Below are positions 1 through 5,258 of a stretch of 5,258 bases of DNA, piece after piece. The stretch's first letter is position 1; the number at the start of each line of letters is the position of its first letter. Location: assembly GCA_021159785.1 (NCBI GenBank), contig JAGHDU010000225.1, positions 1 through 5,258 of the forward strand, read 5' to 3'. The translations under genes and the position numbers were made by a program. Under the pieces are notes generated by a model. That model was not told the origin of the DNA. It did not search any database and saw only the letters and a list, made by a program, of their open reading frames with translations. The DNA is from Staphylothermus sp. Its GTDB lineage: Archaea; Thermoproteota; Thermoprotei_A; Sulfolobales; Desulfurococcaceae.

Positions 1-1
1 C

Positions 2-106
2 CCATGTATTATATATTCCTAGGGTACATATTATTTATTTAGAATATGACATAGATTTATTTATTGTTTCAAAACTATGTTAGTTTAAAGTGTATATAAT
101 GTATGG
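2..106. repeat. 14-bp imperfect inverted repeat around the upstream AT-rich region
   Basis: CCATGTATTATATA (2-15) and TATATAATGTATGG (93-106) are reverse complements at 12 of 14 positions, 77 bases apart. The right arm contains the candidate TATA box of the ATPase gene. The left arm would be a TATA box reading leftwards out of the window. The DNA between is AT-rich without convincing coding content. In such AT-rich sequence part of the match may be chance. Confidence 0.4.
87..100 (+). promoter_or_regulatory. Candidate archaeal BRE/TATA promoter of the ATPase gene
   Basis: Purine-rich AAAG (87-90) stands just before TATATAAT (93-100), the arrangement of an archaeal TFB-recognition element plus TATA box. 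Initiation about 25 bases downstream would be near 120-125 and leave a leader of roughly 50 bases containing the Shine-Dalgarno site. A weaker alternative is TTTATAAT at 121-128, which would start transcription nearer 150 but lacks a purine-rich upstream element. Confidence 0.4.
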
Positions 107-155
107 TGTTAAGTATTTTATTTATAATGGGTAAAAATAATCATTGTATTTGGTT

Positions 156-163
156 AGGAGTGA
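156..163 (+). promoter_or_regulatory. Shine-Dalgarno site of the ATPase gene
   Basis: AGGAGTGA closely matches the archaeal anti-Shine-Dalgarno complement AGGAGGTGA with one base missing. It ends 9 bases before the ATG at 173. The in-frame TGA at 161-163 overlaps it, so this site and the ATG fix the start together. Confidence 0.65.
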
Positions 164-172
164 ATAGTTACC

Positions 173-3100
173 ATGGTTTCATTTAAACATGTTTTAGTAA
201 AACTTTTACGTAGAGAAACTGCTAAAAAACCTCCGGTTAGAAGAGAATCTGGAGAAGTAGTTGAAGCCGTTAAGACCATAATATTGCCATCTGAACCTAT
301 ACAAATAGCTACTCGTGATCCAAGCTGGAGAATTATTGAGAGCTATTATGTCTATAAACCCTTCGTAAAAGTAGTTATCGCCGATACACCCGAGGGCCCC
401 ATGTATTTTGTTGAAGAATATGGTTTAACACCGGAAGACAAAGAAGTTCTCGAAAAACTAACCGATATATTAATTGAGGAAATAAAACCACCAACAAGAC
501 CTGAAGATATAAAAGATCTGAGAGGATATGTATTTAGAGAAGCTGAGAGAATAGCTGATAAATATAGAGAAAAACTGGGACTCGTAGGAGCTAGGAGGAT
601 TAAGCTTCTCTACTATATTGAGAGAAACCTGCTAGGATATGGGCCAATCGATCCGTTCATGAAGGACCCGAATATAGAGGATATTTCATGTAATGGTGTC
701 AATATCCCGATTTATGTCTGGCACAAGAAGTATGAAAGCATACCAACAAATATAACGTTTATAGAGGAAGATTACTTAAACGAATTTGTTATGAAGCTCG
801 CACATATGGCTGGAAAACACATTAGTGTAGCTTTTCCTATACTCGACGCAATGCTTCCAGAAAGACATAGATTAGCTGCAACTTTCGGTAGAGAAGTTTC
901 CGTGAAAGGCCCAACGTTTACAATACGTAAGTTCCGTGAGAGACCATTTAGTGTCGTGGAATTCATACAATCTGGAGTAATCAATTCATTGGTTGCAGCT
1001 TATTTATGGACAATGATGGAACATGGAAAAACAGCAATGATAGCGGGAGGTACTGGTGTAGGTAAGACAAGTACGTTGAACGTTATAAGTACCTTCATAA
1101 AACCAGGAATGAAGATCGTGACGATAGAGGATACACCAGAAATAAACCTACCACATCCCAACTGGGTACAGCTCACAACTAGAGAAACCTATTTAGTAGG
1201 TACGGCTTCTGTAGGAACAAATATTAGATTATTCGATCTAGTAAAACTGAGTTTGAGATATAGGCCCGATTACATTATAGTAGGAGAAGTACGCGGAGAA
1301 GAAGCATTCGTCTTATTCCAGGCCATGGCAAGTGTATCATATAATACACCTGTGCTCATAAAGGATTCTAATGGAAACATTTCACTTGTAAAAATCGGTG
1401 AATTCATAGATAAGTTCTATGACGAAGGAGAAGAGAGAATACCCAAGTATATTCATAACTACTATGTACTAAGCAATAACGGTTACAATACTACGTGGAA
1501 ACCGATAAAATATGTACTAAGACACAACACGCATGAGATCTACGAAATAGAGTATGAGGGGGGCGGAAGACTAGAAGCAACAGGTAATCACAGCGTATTC
1601 GTCCTAAACCCAGACACACTGGAAATTATTGAAAAACCTGTCTCAATACTAAACAAGGGAGAATACTTAATCTCATTCAAAGGAATAATTGAAAACAAAG
1701 AATACCAAATAATAGACACCACTAAACTTGTCGAGGACAAAAAAGGAGTTATAGTTGATAAATTACCTAAGGAAATAAAGAAGCTAACAGGAGGCAAAAA
1801 CCCAATATCTTTACAACAGTACATGCTAATAAGAAACGCAATAAAAGCATCGGAGAAAGGAATCCTTAAATTAAAGAGAAGCAAGTACTCCCTACCCCTG
1901 AAATTAATCTTGGATGAAGAACTCGCCTTCTTATTCGGAGCATACATAGCTAATGGATGCATTAAGGAGCATAAAGGAAAACGTATATGTTTCACATTCG
2001 GTAAACACGAAAAAGAAATTGCCGATAAAGTACAGAGCATCATGTATAACAAGTTCCATGTAAAACCAACAATAGATGATCGTAGAACATACATTATTTA
2101 TGAATATCCACACACACTATTAGCTATAGTATTCGAAAAACTCCTAGGAAGAAAACTAGAAGAAAAGAAAATACCAGAACCTCTCTGGTTATCACCTAAG
2201 AATGTTATTAGAGCATTCTTCGAAGGATTAAAAGCTGATTCACGAAGAACCCTTAAGAGAAGATACACTTCTTACACTACAGCGAATAAAGAACTCGCTT
2301 ACCAATCATTATGGTTAGCGAGAATAGCTGGTTATTACTCCGAACTAGTCATCGAGAAGGGTTCAGGAAGGAATACTGGTAAGACCTATTACAGCGTCCT
2401 AGTTTATCTCAACGAAGAATATAGAAAGCCTAACGCCTCAGAAAGAATCCCCACTAAACCAATTATCAAACTCATAGAATTCACCAAACCAAAGTCTATG
2501 CCACTCAAATTAACATATATAAGTAAAAGAGAATTTATATCAAGAAAAACAGCACAAAAAGCCATACAATGGATCAAAGAAAAAGGTACATTTACAGATT
2601 TCAGTAGAGAATATCTAAGAAGGGTCGAAAAACTCATCAATAGTAACACAGTAGTTGTGAAGATCAAGAATATAAAGAAGAAACCCTATCACGGCTACGT
2701 CTACGATATATCAGTACCAGAAACAGAGTCCTTCTTCGGAGGCAATATACCAGTACTATTACATAACACGGGACACGGTGGCTTGTGTCTGCCAAGAGAT
2801 CAATTAGTGCTTGCATCCGTAAATGGACATATAGACCTATACGAAATAGGTGAAATTGTTGAAGACGTGATAGAGAATAAAGTAAAAGATCTAAAAGTAC
2901 TAACATATTCCAACGGAAAGCCAGTATGGGTTCCTGTCTCCAGAGTTGTAATTAAGAACGGATCGAGAAGATTTATCAGAATATACTTGGAAGGCGGTGT
3001 TGTACACGAAGTACACGAGAACCACCCAGTAATTATTCTTGAGAACGGAAAATTAACCACTAAACCAGCACATAAACTTAGGAAAGGTGACTTACTAGTT

Positions 3101-4768
3101 TCATTAAGAAAACCAGCATTAACCGATGAAGAAGTTGAAGAAATTAATGTAATCAAATTGCTTGAAAAATACAGTAATAAGATCTATGTGGAAAGCGTCA
3201 ATCGTGTAATCAAAGCATTCCAAAAACGGGATATCCGCAAAGCCGCAAATAGGATTGGAAGATCGATTAAAGACATTGATGATTGGTACTATGGAAAAAC
3301 CGCAATACCATATAGGTTACTTATAGAGCTAGGAGTAGAGGCGGAAACACTAGCTGGTGGAAAGGTCAAGTTCGGAGAAAAAGGAAGAACCATTCCAGCG
3401 AGAATTAAACTAGATAGAGACTTTGGTTATGTTCTAGGATTCTTCCTAGCAGATGGAACAATGCATTATGATAATAAAGATGGATTGCCGAGAAGAATCG
3501 TACTTTATCCCGGTAAAGACGAGAAATTAGCTGATAAAGTAATTGGAAAATTAAGAAGAATAGGATTAGATGAAGAATCAATATATGTAATAAAACCGAA
3601 GAATGGTTCCATATACATTCACGTTGATTCTAAAGCGTTGGCACTATTATTTAATGAAATATTTGGAGAAAAACTTAATGACTATAACCGTAGCGTACCA
3701 TTAAACCTAGCTCTGAGAGCACCTGAAGACTTCCGTAAAGGCATTATTGAAGGATATTGGGATGGAGATGGTAGCTTAGTAGTTGATAAGAATAACCATA
3801 TAAGATTAACAGCTCAAACTGTAAATAGGAAACTTGCCGAATCTATCATTGTGATTCTAAGAAGCCTAGGCATACTTGCTTCTTTAAGAATCGTTGACAA
3901 TACCAGAGGATTTTCTAAGAAACCATCCAATATCTATGTGATAACAATCATTGGAGGAGATAGTAAAGCTAGAATGCTAGAAATCCTCGGCAGAAGTGAT
4001 TTATTGAAAAGAAAGACATATACTAAGATCAAGAGATATAATGGACTATATATACATAGAGTTATCCGTACCGAGACTATAGAGAAAGACTCGCTATTAT
4101 ATGATATTGAAGTTCCAGGCACACATATGTTCGCTGTTTCTGGTGGACTTGTGCTTACACATAACTCAACTTTGCATGCTGAGACTCTTGATTATGCTAT
4201 TAAGCGTCTTACGAGTCCGCCAATGAATATTCCTCCAGCTTATATGAAGTTGCTAAATGTATTCATACATTTAAGGAGAGTCATTACCCGTATAGAGAAA
4301 GGTGTAGTTAAAGTACAGAGAAGAGTAACTGTAGTACAAGAAGTTGTCGATTATGGAAAGTACAAAACAATAGCTGAATGGGATCCGAGAACAGATGAGT
4401 TTAAAGTTAATCTAGAAGACAGCATACATCTAAGGGATATTGCTATAAAAAGAGGATTAGAGCTAGAAGACATCATCGATGAAGTCTATAAGAAGGCAAC
4501 TATTCTGAACTGGATGCTATACAGAGGAATAACTAATGTATGGGATGTAACAAGAATAATATTCAACTACTACTATGATCCAGCATCTGTATACAAGAGA
4601 GCTGTTGAAGAACTAGAAGGAGCCAAGGCAGAAGTAATTATCCCCGCAGGAGTTCCAGTAGAAGAAGTAGCTCCTACGGAGGATCTAATATCCGGTACAA
4701 AAGAAATCGACGAAGCTACACGGGAACTATTTGAAAGAACACGTGAACTAACGAGAGAGGAAAAGTAG
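173..4768 (+). CDS. GspE/PilB/FlaI-family type II/IV secretion (archaeal pilus) ATPase precursor with two inteins
   Basis: Hexameric secretion ATPase of the GspE/VirB11/FlaI superfamily. It hydrolyses ATP at the cytoplasmic membrane face to drive pilus, archaellum-like filament or secretion assembly. The N-domain is at about 50-250, with the FlaI-like stretches YFVEE (78-82), GYGPIDPFMKDPNIEDISC (155-173) and FTIRKF (249-254). Walker A is GGTGVGKT (292-299, Lys298), the Asp-box region is IEDTPE (318-323), and Walker B is RPDYIIVGEVRGEEA (364-378, Glu372). The His box, TGHGGL-STLHAE, is split by inteins at 387-865 and 872-1331. The host resumes at Ser1332 with the usual FlaI-type C-domain and an acidic, helical tail. 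The spliced product is 592 aa, somewhat longer than typical FlaI (about 510). The start is well fixed: an in-frame TGA lies at 161-163, no start codon intervenes, and AGGAG is at 156-160. There is no signal peptide or membrane segment. Which filament it serves cannot be told; no FlaJ/TadC partner follows it. Confidence 0.95.
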   Translation: MVSFKHVLVKLLRRETAKKPPVRRESGEVVEAVKTIILPSEPIQIATRDPSWRIIESYYVYKPFVKVVIADTPEGPMYFVEEYGLTPEDKEVLEKLTDILIEEIKPPTRPEDIKDLRGYVFREAERIADKYREKLGLVGARRIKLLYYIERNLLGYGPIDPFMKDPNIEDISCNGVNIPIYVWHKKYESIPTNITFIEEDYLNEFVMKLAHMAGKHISVAFPILDAMLPERHRLAATFGREVSVKGPTFTIRKFRERPFSVVEFIQSGVINSLVAAYLWTMMEHGKTAMIAGGTGVGKTSTLNVISTFIKPGMKIVTIEDTPEINLPHPNWVQLTTRETYLVGTASVGTNIRLFDLVKLSLRYRPDYIIVGEVRGEEAFVLFQAMASVSYNTPVLIKDSNGNISLVKIGEFIDKFYDEGEERIPKYIHNYYVLSNNGYNTTWKPIKYVLRHNTHEIYEIEYEGGGRLEATGNHSVFVLNPDTLEIIEKPVSILNKGEYLISFKGIIENKEYQIIDTTKLVEDKKGVIVDKLPKEIKKLTGGKNPISLQQYMLIRNAIKASEKGILKLKRSKYSLPLKLILDEELAFLFGAYIANGCIKEHKGKRICFTFGKHEKEIADKVQSIMYNKFHVKPTIDDRRTYIIYEYPHTLLAIVFEKLLGRKLEEKKIPEPLWLSPKNVIRAFFEGLKADSRRTLKRRYTSYTTANKELAYQSLWLARIAGYYSELVIEKGSGRNTGKTYYSVLVYLNEEYRKPNASERIPTKPIIKLIEFTKPKSMPLKLTYISKREFISRKTAQKAIQWIKEKGTFTDFSREYLRRVEKLINSNTVVVKIKNIKKKPYHGYVYDISVPETESFFGGNIPVLLHNTGHGGLCLPRDQLVLASVNGHIDLYEIGEIVEDVIENKVKDLKVLTYSNGKPVWVPVSRVVIKNGSRRFIRIYLEGGVVHEVHENHPVIILENGKLTTKPAHKLRKGDLLVSLRKPALTDEEVEEINVIKLLEKYSNKIYVESVNRVIKAFQKRDIRKAANRIGRSIKDIDDWYYGKTAIPYRLLIELGVEAETLAGGKVKFGEKGRTIPARIKLDRDFGYVLGFFLADGTMHYDNKDGLPRRIVLYPGKDEKLADKVIGKLRRIGLDEESIYVIKPKNGSIYIHVDSKALALLFNEIFGEKLNDYNRSVPLNLALRAPEDFRKGIIEGYWDGDGSLVVDKNNHIRLTAQTVNRKLAESIIVILRSLGILASLRIVDNTRGFSKKPSNIYVITIIGGDSKARMLEILGRSDLLKRKTYTKIKRYNGLYIHRVIRTETIEKDSLLYDIEVPGTHMFAVSGGLVLTHNSTLHAETLDYAIKRLTSPPMNIPPAYMKLLNVFIHLRRVITRIEKGVVKVQRRVTVVQEVVDYGKYKTIAEWDPRTDEFKVNLEDSIHLRDIAIKRGLELEDIIDEVYKKATILNWMLYRGITNVWDVTRIIFNYYYDPASVYKRAVEELEGAKAEVIIPAGVPVEEVAPTEDLISGTKEIDEATRELFERTRELTREEK
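1331..2767 (+). mobile_element. Intein 1 (479 aa, Ser1 / Asn479-Thr+1), LAGLIDADG type with degenerate endonuclease
   Basis: Self-splicing protein element, residues 387-865 of the precursor, inserted in the host His box between AMA and TGHGGL. Block A is SVSYNTPVLI (387-396), with Ser as first nucleophile. Block B is TGNH (470-473). Block F is VYDISV (843-848) with Asp845, and block G is PVLLHN (860-865), followed by Thr+1 of the host. In block F the usual His position holds Glu852. The central LAGLIDADG homing-endonuclease domain has block C LFGAYIANG (587-595) and block E FFEGLKADS (682-690). The first catalytic Asp is Asn594, the second (Asp689) is kept, and the Gly after it is Ser. Splicing looks intact, since every splice-junction residue is acceptable and the host motif is restored exactly. 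Double-strand cleavage is probably lost. Both boundaries are supported by the reconstructed host sequence. Confidence 0.93.
2768..2785 (+). other. Six-residue host segment (TGHGGL) between the two inteins
   Basis: These 18 bases encode host residues T866-L871, the first half of the secretion-ATPase His box. FlaI/GspE relatives read AMAxGHGGL(S/C)T(I/L)HAE without interruption, so this fragment belongs to the host and not to either intein. It shows that the insert is two separate inteins and not one large element. It serves as the C-extein of intein 1 (Thr+1) and the N-extein of intein 2 (Leu-1). Confidence 0.92.
2786..4165 (+). mobile_element. Intein 2 (460 aa, Cys1 / Asn460-Ser+1) with intact LAGLIDADG endonuclease motifs
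   Basis: Self-splicing protein element, residues 872-1331, inserted between GHGGL and STLHAE of the host. Block A is CLPRDQLVLAS (872-882), with Cys as first nucleophile. Block B is HENHPV (948-953), with the usual Thr replaced by His948 but His951 present. Block F is YDIEVPGTHMF (1310-1320) with Asp1311 and His1318. Block G is LVLTHN (1326-1331), followed by Ser+1. The endonuclease domain has block C VLGFFLADG (1087-1095, Asp1094) and block E IIEGYWDGDG (1191-1200, Asp1199), so both metal-binding Asp residues are present and it may still cut its intein-free site. Between blocks B and C lies an XRE-like helix-turn-helix segment (1020-1054), perhaps for target recognition. It differs clearly in sequence from intein 1, so recent duplication of one into the other is unlikely. 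Confidence 0.94.
3230..3334 (+). other. XRE-like helix-turn-helix segment inside intein 2
   Basis: Residues 1020-1054 read as an XRE/HTH_3-like motif: an AANRIG helix start, a second helix around SIKDIDDWYYG, then K-T-A-I-P followed by the hydrophobic RLLIELG helix. This matches the usual pattern of A-x-x-x-G, I-x-x-(W/E)-x-x-G, and P-x-x-L-L-x-L. It sits just ahead of the LAGLIDADG domain, where some homing endonucleases carry extra DNA-recognition modules. The pattern is seen directly; the DNA-binding role is inferred. Confidence 0.5.
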
Positions 4769-4804
4769 ACTATCATGCAAAAACAAATGTAATTTTGACT
4801 TATT
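4769..4804. terminator. Convergent intergenic spacer with T-rich runs on both strands
   Basis: The ATPase gene and the V4R gene end 35 bases apart, tail to tail. On the plus strand a T-rich stretch, TTTTGACTTATT, starts at 4793. On the minus strand TTTGTTTTT lies at 4787-4779. Archaeal termination relies mainly on T-rich tracts without a hairpin, so this could end both transcripts. I see no stable stem-loop. Confidence 0.35.
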
Positions 4805-5258
4805 TACTCACTAAAAATGGATTCCCTGATCCTTACAATGAATACATCAGTATCATTACCCTCTAGGATACAATCTTTCTCCTGGACTTCAACTACTCTA
4901 TTGAACAGCTTTTCATAGAAACCAGCAATTATTCCCCTAGTTATGAAACCTGCTCTTATAGGATACCCTCTACCTGTACCATACATTTTGAGCGCACAAC
5001 ACTCGAAATTGTTCTTTATCGAGACGATGTATTTTCCTGCTCCTTTCTCCACGATATTCATATCGCCTAGCCCTAGCGCTTTGTATAGATTACAGAAGAG
5101 ATCCATTGCAGCAGATACTTTTTCTTCAAATGAATAACCCGGTATCTCATCTATTTCTCTAACATACCTTTCATATAATGCCTTACCAATTCCTTTACCA
5201 AAATTCATTAAGAAGAAACTTGCACCTGGCGTATTATCCTTAATTACGCTATATATAG
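4804..5258 (-). CDS. V4R (4-vinyl reductase / hydrocarbon-binding) domain protein, 5' end beyond window
   Basis: Minus-strand gene ending in TAA at 4804-4806. The first ATG in view (5206-5208) gives 134 aa, but the frame stays open to the window edge with no ATG, GTG or TTG. The codons upstream read IYSVIKDNTPGASFFL and lead into MNFGKGIGKALYER. That joined stretch matches the family's opening pattern of GA-x(3-4)-hydrophobic-x-x-G-x-x-x-G, so the real start probably lies outside. Counting from that Met, the C-terminal half fits V4R: CC at 70-71, PIRAGFITRGIIAGF (83-97), and VVEVQEKDCILEGN (105-118) with Glu110 and Cys113. Two other Cys positions often seen in the family appear as non-Cys here, so metal binding is doubtful. 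V4R proteins bind small hydrophobic molecules and are often sensory or regulatory; the ligand here is unknown. It is convergent with the ATPase gene. AGGTG lies 14 bases before the internal ATG, too far for a good ribosome site. Confidence 0.72.
   Translation of the reverse strand, partial: IYSVIKDNTPGASFFLMNFGKGIGKALYERYVREIDEIPGYSFEEKVSAAMDLFCNLYKALGLGDMNIVEKGAGKYIVSIKNNFECCALKMYGTGRGYPIRAGFITRGIIAGFYEKLFNRVVEVQEKDCILEGNDTDVFIVRIRESIFSE

Noticed and set aside
3..83. Open stretch of 26 codons at the left edge that might be the tail of an upstream gene
   Set aside because: It is very AT-rich with no recognisable motif, and a run this short is expected by chance; it cannot be supported.
1..172. 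CRISPR, tRNA or structured RNA in the upstream region
   Set aside because: I see no regularly spaced repeats, no GC-rich stems as expected for a structural RNA in a hyperthermophile, and no tRNA motifs.
1331..2767. Intein 1 as a broken element or pseudogene
   Set aside because: The frame is intact and all splice-junction residues are usable; only the endonuclease looks impaired.
1331..4165. One very large intein (about 945 aa) instead of two
   Set aside because: Each half has its own blocks A, B, C, E, F and G. The host His-box residues TGHGGL lie between a terminal HN and a new Cys1.
772..4776. Minus-strand open frames of 60-168 codons across the ATPase gene
   Set aside because: They lie opposite a continuous, motif-rich plus-strand frame, have low-complexity composition and no recognisable domain.
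4943..5137. Plus-strand 64-codon frame opposite the V4R gene
   Set aside because: It overlaps the conserved part of the V4R frame and shows no family pattern or ribosome site.

Overview
The window looks like a piece of a hyperthermophilic crenarchaeal (Thermoproteota) chromosome, most likely Desulfurococcales and possibly close to Staphylothermus. The reasons are the AT-rich DNA, the heavy use of AGA/AGG, ATA, CTA and TTA codons, the archaeal-type TATA element and Shine-Dalgarno signal, the FlaI-like secretion ATPase, and the large LAGLIDADG inteins. The placement is inference from sequence style. I recall an intein-bearing secretion ATPase being listed for Staphylothermus marinus, but could not check that here.

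Layout. Positions 1-172 are a very AT-rich intergenic region. It holds a candidate archaeal promoter, an inverted near-copy of that element at the left edge, and a Shine-Dalgarno sequence. Positions 173-4768 (+) are one 1531-codon reading frame for a GspE/PilB/FlaI-type secretion or pilus ATPase. It is interrupted by two in-frame inteins: intein 1 (1331-2767, 479 aa) and intein 2 (2786-4165, 460 aa). Only six host residues (TGHGGL, 2768-2785) lie between them. Removing both gives a 592-residue ATPase with an intact histidine box, reading AMA-TGHGGL-STLHAE. A 35-bp spacer separates this gene from a convergent minus-strand gene (4804 to beyond 5258). That gene encodes a V4R-like (4-vinyl reductase / hydrocarbon-binding) small-molecule-binding domain and is cut by the right edge of the window.

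How it works together. The ATPase would energise assembly of an archaeal type IV pilus, archaellum-like filament or related secretion machine at the cytoplasmic face of the membrane. Both inteins must splice out before the nucleotide-binding site is complete. They differ in splicing chemistry (Ser1/Thr+1 versus Cys1/Ser+1) and in endonuclease state. Intein 1 has Asn in place of the first LAGLIDADG aspartate and is probably not a working double-strand endonuclease. Intein 2 keeps both aspartates and carries an XRE-like helix-turn-helix segment, so it may still home. The close spacing suggests that intein 1 could spread by co-conversion with intein 2. No FlaJ/TadC-type membrane partner gene follows the ATPase, and nothing links the V4R gene to it functionally.
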